This document shows, in pieces, positions 35,418 through 47,600 of a DNA stretch of 64,000 bases. Source of the DNA: Pyxicephalus adspersus. Taxonomy: Eukaryota; Chordata; Amphibia; Anura; Pyxicephalidae. A model generated the notes under the pieces. It searched no databases. It was not told the origin of the DNA and was given only the letters and a program-made list of their open reading frames with translations. Numbering within the stretch: position 1 is the stretch's first letter; every line of letters begins with the position of its first letter. The stretch lies in NCBI RefSeq assembly GCF_032062135.1, contig NC_092859.1, positions 37,545,191-37,609,190 of the forward strand, read 5' to 3'. The position numbers and the translations under genes were made by a program.

Positions 35418-36944
35418 GGGACTAGTGATCTAAAACGAAAAACTACAAACAAGGAGGAGAATCAGAAAAAGAGACTCTCTCAAGACAATCAATCAGCAAA
35501 AGAAAAGAAATCTAGCATGTCAAAGAAGAGGGACAAAAACACCAGAAGGAGGTACAGAGATTGGTTCACTTTACACTTTGCAAACCAAAAATATAGATAG
35601 AGAACAGAGGGTTTTTTGGCAGCTATTTATACAAAAATGTCAGTTACATGCAAGTGTTGTATATTTCCCAAATCCAGGATTTGGGATAACACAATGAGCA
35701 CACTATTTAGTGGTCACTCAGTGAAATTCATGTTATATACTGTGAGCAGACATTCTAATAAATGGCATTAGGGGCCACTAAATGTAGTCTGGCAGTCAAT
35801 GTTAAATGTGAACTAGAGAGGAGTCTTGTATATATCCTGTACCATCGGCAATATTTTCAGTTTATGGAAGTTATTTTGGTTTCGGTGGTCTGTCTAGCCT
35901 AGGTTTATGAAGGGACAGTTGGCAGCTATAATTGGTTTGGATTTAAAAGCCTAAAATGTAATGATAAGGCTACATAAAATAATATGAGATTTAAATTAAT
36001 TTGTTTGCATTAATATATTATTATAATTACAAAATGTATTTAGGATATTAAATATTTTTCAGTCATTTCTTATATTTCATATGTTGGGGCTGCACACACT
36101 CAGGTATACGACATCAACTACTCGAAAAAGGGGAAAGAAACGTGGAAAAGGGAACATTTTACTAATAATTGGAATGAATGGGGACATTGATAAAAAACTA
36201 TACTAAAAGAATTATGGATATATTTATAACTGACTGTTCCTTCTACGAAATGCTGGTAATATTACTTCCCTGACTTTAATACACTGTCACTGAACCAGAA
36301 CAAGAATACAGATGTGCAATTCACACTTGTTCAGGGTCAGGGACTTGAAATTATTGTAGCCTTAGACAGCTAGGAAGCTAGCAAACATTTCAAGAAGGAG
36401 GCAAGCCATGACTGTCTATGTATTTCTCTTAGTACAGCGAAAATGAACCCTTTTAAGCTACAAAGTACGTTTCTATTCATTATCTTGTCTTTATCAAAGG
36501 AAAGCAATTACACAAGTATACAGAGGTTATTTATTTTTAGGACCAAAAGCTTTGTTAATAGTGCAATAATCCTCAACAACCAATATGCAGTTGTACTCAT
36601 TGTTGGTAAAAGTTAAAATCTGAATCGCAGGGGGACTGTATTTTCATTGCACCTTGATAGCTTTATTTAAAAACAACATTGATCAGGGAAACACACACAT
36701 ACTCAAAAACTTACATATTATTAGGTTATCTGCAGCAGTTTTTTTCTGAATACTGCACTATAGCAGCATACTTAAAATAATGAAAAGTCATTATTTTAAC
36801 CATTTTATTAAAGCAAAGTTTGTATATTGGAATGCAATAAAATTAATTTGGAAATCTACCAGAAACCTCTGCATTGCAAAAGGAGTCTTGATGTTGGTAT
36901 GGGTTTCACTATCAGATTGGATTTCTCTATTTATACATGAAAAC
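35418..36944. other. Non-coding, no feature recognised
   Basis: No exon or repeat boundary recognised. Confidence 0.6.
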
Positions 36945-36950
36945 AGTACT

Positions 36951-37432
36951 TGACCAGGGTAGCTCGGACCTTCTAGCCCATCTCTTATAAACACCATTAT
37001 AATAACTACCACCTACTACCAAATCTCCCCCTGCTTACCAGCCACGCCCCCCCATAAATATTCCAGCACAAAATCTTGGATTTTAAATTGGCTGGCGAGC
37101 AGCCGTTTATTTAAAACACCATTAAATAAAGTTAAATTCCCAAATAATTAACAAACAAATATCCAAATAAATTAAATGCCAAATGAAATTACATTTTACA
37201 CTTTGATAAGCATACATTAACATACTCCTACCCCACGTTGCATACTAGCCCAGCCCCCTCTAGCCACACTACCTTTTTTCTTAACCCCTTAAAAGCTCTG
37301 GGCTAGGCCTAGCACCTGGTCATGCAGGCCCTGCGCCTAATTCTTACGGCTACGTGCCTCTCTTTCTCCCAGGTCAAAAATTCTTATTTCGGGAGAGTGG
37401 ATTTTAGTCTTTTTATACTTAAGGTTGACTCA
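36951..37432 (-). mobile_element. Solo LTR-like element, minus strand
   Basis: On the minus strand it starts TGAGTCAACC, has a TATAAAAAG box about 15 bases in, an AATAAACGGCTGC signal in the 3' third, and ends GAGCTACCCTGGTCA. The pentamer AGTAC lies on both sides (36945-36949 and 37433-37437), with one extra base at the 36950 side. That fits a 5-bp retroviral or Gypsy-type target duplication. It is homologous to 31640-32424 in inverted orientation. Confidence 0.65.
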
Positions 37433-37437
37433 AGTAC

Positions 37438-38789
37438 ATAAAGTCTTTCCAGGTTTGCTGTGTAGATGTGTGGTTGGACTTGGGTCACATTTTATTGTTT
37501 TCCAGCCTGTTTGTTATGGCATGAGAACAGGTAACATGTACCATGTACAAAAAAAGTATCTACAGCCCAGGTGACAGCTGCAATTTACAGATACAGCTGT
37601 GTATCAGAACATTTCCTAGTGACGTGTATAGAGGAATACCCTGCTTCTCTATTCTAGATAGCACCTACATAAAAAATAAGGTGATATGTTTCAAATCATC
37701 AATCATAACAATATTCTGTTAGGCCACATTTACATGTATGTTGCCTAAACGAGCAGTCAAAATGTAAATTCACAGTGTACTGCACTGCTGGTACCCCAAG
37801 ACACATGTATGGACACCGCAACACACTTGTGTTATAGCACTCCACATTATATCGATGTCTGAGATCTGAGTGCTGTTGTACGCTATATAAAAAAATTGCA
37901 AGTGCTTAACCAAAACCTGAGTTATTGATGCTTTGATGGAGCATTCAATTTTTATGGAATGCCTTACTGAAACACGTTAACACATATAACAAAGGGCATT
38001 TAGATGTATTAACCAAATGTAATATTGTCAGTCCACCCTATATATTATATAAAGGTTTATCTAGTAAAGTACAGAACAACCAAGTGATCCTTAAAGTCAT
38101 CAAAATAGCAGAAGGTTGGGAACAGCATTATATCATTGAAGGAAGGATCCTGGGAGACCTCCAAATGCCCCTTTTTTAAAAACAGCCACATGACTTTTCT
38201 GTGTACTTTTTGGTGCACCAGGCACTGTGATCTCACGTCTGAACAAGGAGCAGGTAGCTATATATTGTCCAGAATCTGCAACTAACTATGTATCCAGCTC
38301 TGATTGTAGAATAAATATGAGAATAGTTCTACTCCAGACCATCTGCTCAACATATATTATCAGCATTGGCCAGTGGGAAAAGCACCCCAGCCCCCAGACC
38401 AGTTATTCCTAGCATACCTTCTGAACCATTATTTTCTTTATTAGTTTCCTAGTTTAAATTCATCATCGATTGACCTTGGTCTTTCTTATTCTGTTTCTCA
38501 TTTCTCGTAATCCAATTTTTCCCCATAAGGACAGATTTACACCAGAATGCAAAGTGCACATGTTTTTTTCATACTTTTTGTTAGGCAGCTCATTCATATT
38601 GAATGGTCTGTGATTGCCTCTGAACACATTAAAAATAGGTCCTGCTCTACTTTGCAAAACCTAGCAATCTAAAGTAAACAGAATATCTTTGTTTTGGCGT
38701 ATATATTACTGTATAACATGCGGAAGTGCAACTAAAGTATATCTAAACCCAAAAACAACAATGTAACATATTGCAATTTACCAGCCCTT
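37438..38789. other. Non-coding, minor repeat text
   Basis: Around 37720-37860 there is CA/TG-rich text like the 18800 and 43560 repeats. Nothing else recognised. Confidence 0.45.
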
Positions 38790-38965
38790 AAAAATAGTGG
38801 CTTAATATGTCCATAATTTTACCAGGTAATTTAGTGAATAACACACTACTAAAATATTCCATGATGAAAAATTAATTACTGCCTGAAATGCATGGACCTG
38901 AACAATTCTCCACCAGGGAATGTTTCAGTGTATGTCAGATTCACTGCTTTATAAATAGACCCCTT
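38790..38965. repeat. Interspersed repeat fragment (CTTTATAAATAGACCC end)
   Basis: TCTCCACCAGGGAATG and CAGATTCACTGCTTTATAAATAGACCC. The inverted text GGTGGAGAATCCTTCC and a diverged TGCTTTGTAAATA recur at 42960-43005, so it belongs to a dispersed family. Confidence 0.5.
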
Positions 38966-41031
38966 TTTGCTAGTTGGAGATGGATTCAAGCAGAAGAAGT
39001 CTCTAGGCAAGATGTAAGTTTTGGCACGCCTTTATCCTTTGGATAACTTTTGTTAGGATTGCAATAGACTCATAAAAGCTGTCTCATTTGCATTTTAAAA
39101 CAGGCCCTTCCTATTAGATACCAACGGCCTAAAAGTGAAACAAAAGTGTATAAGTCTGAGAAATATTTCTCTGAATTGCTGCAGGATCCCATTGGACATC
39201 CCCCAGGGTTCTAGACTCTTGAATAGTTTTCCTTGTGGATAACCTGTTTCTGTTTCTGGACTACATCCTGCTCCTTCTCTGCTGATATACCACAACTTTC
39301 CATCACTGGATTCTTTGTCTGTTCCACCAAGTCTTTAATTCTTCACTAGCTGATTCGCTTCTTTTGGCTCTCAAAATTACTTGCTTCAATTCTTTGTGGT
39401 TTTGTTATCCACTGGTTGTATCAGTGTATGTTCCTACAAGGACTGCACAGTATTGTTTGAAAACATAGTTTGATTGTCCTATCTGTATACGTGTTTGGAA
39501 AATGTCTCTTTAAGTAAAAAAAAGAAAGATACTTATGTAAAATAGGTCAAGGTAAATCTTATCGTCAATATATATTACTCTTTTCAAAAAAACAGAAAAA
39601 TTCAAATCAACCAGGGGCCTATTAAGATCAAATGCCAAACTTCACCAGTTATTGGCACAGTCTATAAACCACACACAAATGATAAATACTCTTAGAACTT
39701 CAACATTGTCCTAGCTAAGAACCCATCAATGTGATCAAGCTGCCTCTAATAAGATATTTTTTGTTGTCTAACTATCAGAGCCAATAAACTTTCACAAGTA
39801 CATTGTTGAAAAGTTGCTTTCCAACATTTCTCTGCCATTGTTTTTACTAACCTAGAAAACCTGATCTGCATGACTGCAATGTGCTCTGACAAATTGTACA
39901 GGGTCCCATTATTCCCTTTCATTAATCTGAGTCTTTGGCTGTATAAGCATTTTTCTAATTACATATTCTGCCTTCCTCATCAGAAATATTTTAACACAGA
40001 TGACTAGCTAGAAAAAAAAAATGTTATTTTCTTGATTAATGATATTAAAAAGTCTACCATACAGAAACAATCCTGATTTTAATCCAGTTTTTTTAACAGA
40101 CAAATGTAGACCCTGAGAATGTCTAATGATAATATTTCCCATGTCAATAGTTGGTGCCATCACCAAGGGTCTGGATAGGCTGTACTAGCTATTCATTTGC
40201 ATGTAGAAACACTTCATACCTCTTACATTTCTTTTCCAAATCAGAATTCTGATTTATTACATTTATATCTCTCCAGAACCTTATAAGACCAACATTTATT
40301 TCATACCTCTAACAATGTGGTTACCATATGTGGTTTCCAGAATCTTTTTGTTTATCCATTTTTTCAGTGAAAACTAACGTTTTTATTATTTTACAGTACC
40401 CTGCAGGACAATATTGTAAAATAAATGTACATTGTGTAGTAAAATAATGTATGAATGGAGATTTACGAGGTAGGGGAGAAATGAGTGAGAGGGGGAAATT
40501 GATATGAGGGAAAGTGAGGAGGGGATATTAGATGGGGGGTTTGTGGGAAAGATAGATATGGTTGGGAGAGAAAAGCGATATGGGAGGGGGTGTCATGAAC
40601 TGCACATGCATATTAGTAACATAAACTGATGTGTGAGACAGCTGAGAGTGAACAATACGTATTTATTAAGGAAAAGGTGCAAATATATACATTTGAAAAC
40701 ATATAAACACTGTGGTAAACACAGACACAGCTAACATGCCCAAAACCAACAAACAATAGGATACAAACAGATACAGATAAACTTCGGCCAGGTAAATAGC
40801 AGGTCACTAAAACAGAGTCAGAAACGGGAGCAGAGAGCACAGCACTGGGAGTAGGCTATATAACTATGAGGATTTGGCTTGGATTTAGTTAAAGGCATAC
40901 GCCTACATAGCGAGCTCCAAGCTGCAATACAACTTCCTGCTGGTGATCATTGGATGTTTATAGTAAACCAGATATTCATTGCCACCAGCAGGAGAAGCAG
41001 GATAAGGCAGAGACCATAATAGGGAAAAAAT
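38966..41031. other. Non-coding, possible LTR-like fragment
   Basis: No gene. The part 40590-40930 starts GTCATGAACTGCACATGC and has a composition like LTR-derived sequence, but I could not align it to another copy in the window. Confidence 0.3.
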
Positions 41032-41053
41032 GGGGGGGGGGGGGGGGGGGGGG
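41032..41053. repeat. Poly(G) run
   Basis: Twenty-two consecutive G bases, a strong quadruplex-forming tract on the plus strand. Confidence 0.95.
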
Positions 41054-41388
41054 TTGTAGGCATGAAGGAAGATGAGGATGAATGTGAGAAGGTGGGGGGT
41101 TCTATTTATCAAAAAGCAGTGATCAGATAAAAGGTTAACTCTTTGTCTTTTTTTCTGATATCCACTTTTCATAAGTTCCATGTTTATGAAAGGGCAGTCA
41201 TTTTTTTACAGTGGCAATCAGTAATTTATTGAGTTACCACTAAATACCTTAACTTGGCAATTAGAAAATCAATTCACATGGATAGAATACTGATCACCAC
41301 ATTTACCCAAATAAGCACCCCTTGATTTTTTTTGAGGCTATGGTTTTGTTTTCCTTCCTTGGACATGTAGCAGTAGTGGGCTCTAGTG

Positions 41389-41600
41389 CAGCGGTCGTCA
41401 ACCAGTGGTCCGTGGACCACTGATGTTCCATGGGAAAATTTTTGTGGTCCGCAGCTATGGCTGCTGCGCCCCTGAGCGGGGTCAGGAGAAGGACCACGCT
41501 GGGGGGTGCACCGGCCAGAGCGAGGGACCACATCCCCTGTGGCCAGAGAGATGTACCCCTGTGGTTATGTACCCCTGGCAGGCCTGGGGGTGCTTTAATA
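41389..41600 (+). mobile_element. hAT-like MITE fragment with CAGCGGTCGTCAACC end
   Basis: The left end GCAGCGGTCGTCAACCAGTG and the following GGTCCGTGGACCAC are typical of hAT non-autonomous elements and close to the 14235 terminus. GC-rich inner text shares GGTCAGGAGAAGG-type words with 58345-58365 inverted. A 177-residue frame overlaps it but is not a gene. Confidence 0.6.
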
Positions 41601-42929
41601 CACTTCACGTATTTATGGTACAGATACAAGCTGTATTATGGCACAAACAGCAACTTTAAGGCATACCTTTTTTACACCTGCATTTTGGGCTGGGCCTTTT
41701 TCCCAGACTGGACCATTTCTTTATATCCAACCAAAAGACTAGCCATGAAATTTTCTCTTTTTTTAAGCATTTTTTTATTTTTGTGTGTTTGTTTGCACCT
41801 TCCACAAGTAAGGAACTTGTCCTTTTGGCTTTGCTGCCTTAATGTCAATGTGGAGAGAACTAATGGCCTTCTGCTCTGGCTTGCCCTAAGCCTCATGGTC
41901 TCTCTTTGGCAGAGTCCTTGCTCAGTTACTGCAGAGGACATGGCTCCTGTCAGCCCTCTATAGTTTTGGCTGGGTGGGTTATGTATTGGGAAGCGTGACT
42001 CCCGTCAAGAGCAATATGCCCTGTGGTGTTCAGGTTAAGAGACGCTAGCCCCTTTTAAATCGAGACCATGCAAAGTGTGTGACTGTGCAATCACTTTTTT
42101 GCTGCACTGGGTTTTCATTGAATTTTGTTTACAAGGATATGCATATGTTCAATCTGCATTGCAGATATCAAAAAAAAAGTCCTGGATTACCACCTAAATA
42201 CCACTTTGGGTGGAAAAATGCTTTAAATGATAAATAATACTTAAAAAATAAAAAATACAGAAAGGATTATGAGAACACTAGACATCACAAAAATCTGATC
42301 AAAAGAAAAAATGGTACAATATTTCTAACCCCTGAATGGAGCCAATTCTATAGGTTCATAAAGTTCTAAATGACTATAACTGGTTGAGCTCTTAATTAAA
42401 ACCACACATAATAAGTAAGCATTCATGTTACACAAAACTGTCTGGAAGTGAGAAGTCTGGATTTAGGTTAATTATAGCTCCACAGTAGGTAATAAGTAGC
42501 CTTTTTGTCTGAATTGATGGGTTATTGCAAATAATGACATTTATAGTACATTCTGTACAAACCAATGAGACAATACACTCTGGTCACCAATAACCACATA
42601 TTTATTTTATTTTCCTTTTACAATAGATCATTTTTTGCAGGCTTTATTTCTGAGCATTAGCTATATAACAAAATAAGGTATTATAGGAGAATAAATGGCT
42701 TATATTTACAATAATGTAACACTACTTAGTTTGAACACAAAAAAATGAAAATTGAGGCCACATAATACAGTTCTTACCATTACATTGTGGATGTTCACAG
42801 TCTAAAATGTAAAAGTTAAAGAACAAAGCTGTGTAATACATCATACATTTTAAAGTTTCATGTTTGTCAACATTCTGGAACAGTGGTACTTAACTCGGGG
42901 TATTAATGACAAGAAATGTTTGGTCTGTG
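41601..42929. other. Non-coding, no feature recognised
   Basis: No exon or repeat boundary recognised. Confidence 0.55.
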
Positions 42930-43080
42930 CGATCTCTTAGGGGTCTGTTGATAATTTTGTCTGGTGGAGAATCCTTCCAGAATGTCAGACTCAATGCTTT
43001 GTAAATATATATATTTCAAAGTAATTGTACAAAGTCTATCTTCTCAAGTCTTGGAGAACTATATTAAATCAGGTCCAATA
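42930..43080. repeat. Composite of two repeat fragments
   Basis: The first part matches, inverted, the 38790-38965 repeat. The second part (about 43015-43080) is a diverged right arm of the palindromic MITE, with TCTCAAGTCTTGGAGA and ATTAAATCAGGTCC. Confidence 0.5.
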
Positions 43081-43230
43081 TGTCAGATGATATGCAATAA
43101 GCATTGTCAATAACTGTACCACTGTTTTGATTGCCCAAGAACTGCAAAACTTTTACTAGGAAAATTTATATTATTAAATATGATAAAATATTTATAATTG
43201 TATTTACTTGTTCTCTGTTTAGTTTTATAA

Positions 43231-43547
43231 ACTTTAAGTGGAACTAATCCCATCGGTACCCATTTCATCGTGGCCACCTGCCATTTTCTCCTATCATTCC
43301 TTCTGTATCCCAATCTTTGGCCATCTTAACTGGCTGGGCCAGGATGGGATAACTTCCTGGTAGCACATCAACAACATCAACAACAATCACAGAACTTGAA
43401 CAGGTGCAGCTCAAAAAAAATTGACAGCAGGGTGGCTATCAGGCATGGTATTGCAGAAGGGACATCACCTATCTTTTTCTGAAATAAACACCTGCCTGAA
43501 TTAGAAATTTGGGATTACTTAAATGGGACTTTAGTTCTACTTTAATC
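43231..43547. mobile_element. MITE with TTTAAGTGGAACTA ends
   Basis: The left end ACTTTAAGTGGAACTAATCCC and the right end GGGACTTTAGTTCTACTTTAAT are inverted with a few mismatches. A related end occurs at 57453. No coding sequence. Confidence 0.65.
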
Positions 43548-43559
43548 CATAATTACATC

Positions 43560-43730
43560 TATGCATTGTGGTAACATACCACACAAAAATGCATAGTGAG
43601 TGGTGTGTTTCCATTCAGTTTGAATGTTATCCAGCAGCACCTTGCCAAAAACGTGGAAATGCATGTGTGTCACAGCACGCCACAACACATAGAAACCACA
43701 CATGCATTGTAGTGCGTTGCCAAAAAGGTC
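43560..43730. repeat. CA/TG-rich repeat with inverted text
   Basis: GCATTGTGGTAACATACCACAC near 43565 and GCATTGTAGTGCGTTGCC near 43710 flank a cytosine- and adenine-rich middle. The same words recur at 18840, 37800 and 46860. Confidence 0.4.
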
Positions 43731-44379
43731 TGGTTTAAGTTAGGATGTGTTACTTAAGTATGCACCTTAACTCTTAGAATACCAAAAGGAAGCAATGCAT
43801 TACAAAGGTGTAAAGCTTTTTGTATTTGCATTTTTCATACTAATGCCTAACAAGACTAATCAATGTTTTTGTACAGTCTGGGGAAGTGGTATAGGGCCAT
43901 ATAATGAACAGTCCATTTAGGGTTTGTAATCATAAGGTTAAGAACCCCTGTATGACGTGTTTTGGAGACTACAGATTACTTAACCTGTCTTCATATTGTC
44001 CAAAAGTAGAAGGTTAAATTTTAAAAATATACACCATACTAAGCATACATTCAACAGCCTTTTGTTGTGTTGTACTATGAAGACAGTTACAAGGGAAGTA
44101 CAGAAAACCACAAGTTGCTTAACATGATTTGCATGCACAGAGCAACATGTTTTAATCCACTTAAGCAATGAAATGATTAAACTGATTCTGATTAAGTCAC
44201 TTCCCCTTGTGATGACTGCAGAGGCCATTGTCTGGGCATAGGCTTCATCCTTTCCAGCTGACTGAGGATGTCTCTGGAGAGAGGATATCTCAAACACCAC
44301 ACAGTAACCCATTGCCTGCTAACATGTCCAATTATCAAACTCTCCAAAAGATCATAAGTGCTCAGTCAGCCGAACCAAA

Positions 44380-44639
44380 TCACAATACTGTAGAGAAATG
44401 GGAACTGCAGACAGAGGTGCGATGGGGGAAAGAGGGGCTGCCTTCTTCTGCGGAGTCCTTGCGGTTATGACTGGCCAGAATCAAGGTGCTTTTCTGTGGG
44501 ACCAAGACCTGGACTGGGAGTTTGGGAGTCCAGTGTTTAAAAAGAGGTGGAAGAAAATTTCTGAATGCAGACCGAAAACGTCTGGAGAGAAGGTTGTAGA
44601 TCAAAGGATTGACAGCAGAGCTGAGATAGAAGAACACAC
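44380..44639 (-). CDS. nmur2: nmur2 coding exon 4 (TM7 and cytoplasmic tail)
   Basis: Starts after CTTGTCTCTTTAG, completing Gly313, then [21 protein letters not shown] (TM7 and helix 8 start). The tail of about 65 residues is Ser/Thr-rich and ends SHFSTVL with TGA at 44380-44382. It aligns with the human tail by length and by PSFP and SH-T-L positions, but the last 18 or so human residues have no minus-strand counterpart. A weak ATTAAA poly(A)-type signal lies at 44156-44151. Confidence 0.93.
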
Positions 44640-47600
44640 CTAAAGAGACAAGGACAAGCAAGATTTAAAAGTCTGTTGACCCTGCATTTACCTGATTAAA
44701 AAACAAGGTTCTCAGCAAATCTAAGAACAATTTATGTAGTTATAGATTAAATGAGTAAAACATAATGGAAGATTTGAACACTAGAGTCAATTCATTCAGA
44801 TAACCTCTGCATATTTTATAATAATGACAATACATTTTGTTATGCTTTTTAGTATAATCAGCTTTGAGAAATAGGCAAACAATAATACTCCACTATAATT
44901 ATTATTTGCTTCTTGCATTTCTGAGATTTAGTTTCTTGATGTGCTGCATCCCATGCATACTGATATTCCAATATCAACCTGTAAGCTTGCCAAAAACCAT
45001 GTAATGCTAATACTGGTTTAAATGCCCTGCAGTGTCAAACAGAAGTAATGTCCTTCTGTGTCAGAAGTCCACAGAAGTTTATCTTAGTGAAAGGTTTTCA
45101 GCATCACAATAAAATTGCGCAAGGATGACACGCAAATTCGTGAAGCGTTCCATATTTTTGCAAGGATACAAGACTTCTCTAGAGCTGCTCCAACTCTCTG
45201 GAATGGTCTTCCTCGTCCTATTCGGCTTGCAATCCCTATTTAATGTACAGCGCTGCGTAATATGTTGGCGCTATATAAATCCTGTTTAATAATAATAATA
45301 ATAATAATAAAATAAAAATGTTAGCTTTGGGGGTGTATCTACAAATTAGTTCCATGCACACTTTCCCTATAGCCCTTGGCAGTCTTATCAATTACAATAC
45401 ATGTCACTGATCTGATTGTTAATACAACAGCAACGGAAAGCATTTGTTGTCCCTCTCTGGACTGTTTGGTGGACAGATTGAAAGCTGGCAAAGAAGAAAT
45501 GTCCTACCCCTAGTGTGGGGCATATTGTTGTGCTAGCAGAGAGAAGAAGGTTTAAATATTCTCCAATAAGGGGAACCTCAATCCAACACAAACTACGAGG
45601 ATCCTTCCCTAGCAACATTCGGATGTGTAGTTCTACTCGCCAATAGTCAGGTAGCAAAAGGCATATAGTAATAAGGTATCAACAAACTGACTAAAAAAGG
45701 AAAGAGAAAAAACTCCATAGGCAATACTTTAAAACTCTTTGTTTTATCATAACCTTAAGTTGCTTTCATTCTGACATTAGCTATTTACCCATGTATGGCT
45801 TTTAATCATATCTGTACTTTATTGTATTATAGTATTTTTAACACTTCTTAACACCACATTTTTTTCACATACTTCTATCACAAGGGGCTGGCAACCTCCC
45901 TACGTAATAGAATGTATGGAGTGCCATATCTCTCTCACTATGGAGGTATTGGGGTCTTTAGGACCCTAATGCCTACTCTGCACATCAAGAAGATCAAATA
46001 CAGCTTCTGTATACAAAAGTCATCTTCTCTATACCAGGAATAGAGAGGAAGATATATTCTAACTTCCTGTTAGGTCTAAAAGTCAGGAAACATAAAAAAA
46101 TGGAATAAACTAAGCTAAATGTCACTGTGAATAAGCAGAATTACTGACTGATGTCTGATTGAAGTTAATTTCTATGGAAATCCTTAAGAAAAGTATTCAA
46201 CTATAACTTAAAGTATGCAGTTACTTAAAATGCACTATATTTTTTACACTTAGCCTGAGTGTAACAATTAGCAAAATCATTCCCAATAAAAAAAAAAATA
46301 AATAAATAAAAGTAATTCACACCAAGTAAATTCGTTGTAATGTGTTAAAAGAATACCTGTCTACCCTTTTATGTAAAGTGAAAATTTAGGTACGCTTTAA
46401 TGGAATGCTGCATTCATCTTGTGAGAACGGCCATTCTGGATTCTAGTACAGTGGGTCTGATTTATTAAAGCTCTCCAAAACTGGAGAGGATACACTTTCG
46501 GTAAACCTGGGTCATCCAGCAAACATGGAATGGCTTTTTTTCAAAGTAATTTGCTATTTGTTAGCAAATGTTTCCAATTCTGGATCAGATCAAATTCAGG
46601 TTTGATGGATCACCCAGTTTCACTGATGAAATTGTATCTTCTCCAGCCTTGGAGCACTTTAATAAATCAGGCTCACATATACCAGTAATATGGCCTCTTT
46701 GTGCTTGGGTTAATATATAAGCAGTGCCAGTCACGGTACATGGGTCCTAATGCTGGCTGGCATGCTGCTATGGCATCACTCCAACACAATTCCAAATACT
46801 CATAAGAATATTTAGATACACTGATGACATCACAATGGCATACTATTGTGTTGTGTGTTGTGGTACTCTGCAACACAGATGTATTGGTGGTATTATCCAA
46901 GTGAAAAACTGAATGGCAGGGCGCACAGGACATTAGTGTAAACAAAAAGTATAGCTGGATATTTAATGTCAAAACTTTTCTATAAATAATTTTCCTTTAA
47001 AAATAAACTTTCCTATAATTTTTTTTGTTTTTAGGTATGTTTTTTAAGAACTAGGGCAAAAAAATAAAAATGTAACTGTCTTATTTATAATATTTTAAAG
47101 CATGTGAAATAATTTATCCATGATAGCATAAGAATTTACCCTAAAACGGGAAATAATACCAAAGTATACATATGTCATTATATAAACCTGTCCTCATATA
47201 TTTCTCCAACTGTCAGCTCTGGGAAGTGGTTAGCAAAATTCATTCTTACTTGTGAAGAGACAGTTGGGAATGTGAATATTACTAGAACTATTAAGTCTGA
47301 TAGAAATAGTATGATGGAAGGAAAACTTGCTTTTGCTATAATTCCCATCTTCGTCTTGATGCTATGCCCTGTAGACTGAGCACTGGGAACTATTGGCTTG
47401 GAGGAAGGGGGGGGGGGGGGGGCAAACATTAATTCAGTTATCCAGTTTGTTTGCAACTTATTTCATGCTTATGCCTTTATTTAAAGAGAAAATGATGATG
47501 CACAGAACATTAAGTACCACAAATTAATGTTCGGAATTGTACTAATGTTTTTATTATACAACCAAATTTTGTATAGGTATAGATAAATTATTAAGAGAAC

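Noticed and set aside
41430..41963. Plus-strand ORF of 177 residues, the second longest in the window
   Set aside because: Its first third lies in the hAT-like MITE at 41389-41600. The rest is low-complexity hydrophobic translation without family resemblance or splice context.
44228..44643. Plus-strand ORFs opposite exon 4 taken as separate genes
   Set aside because: They are antisense to the nmur2 exon or lie in its 3' region. Only the tail-like resemblance is kept as a finding.
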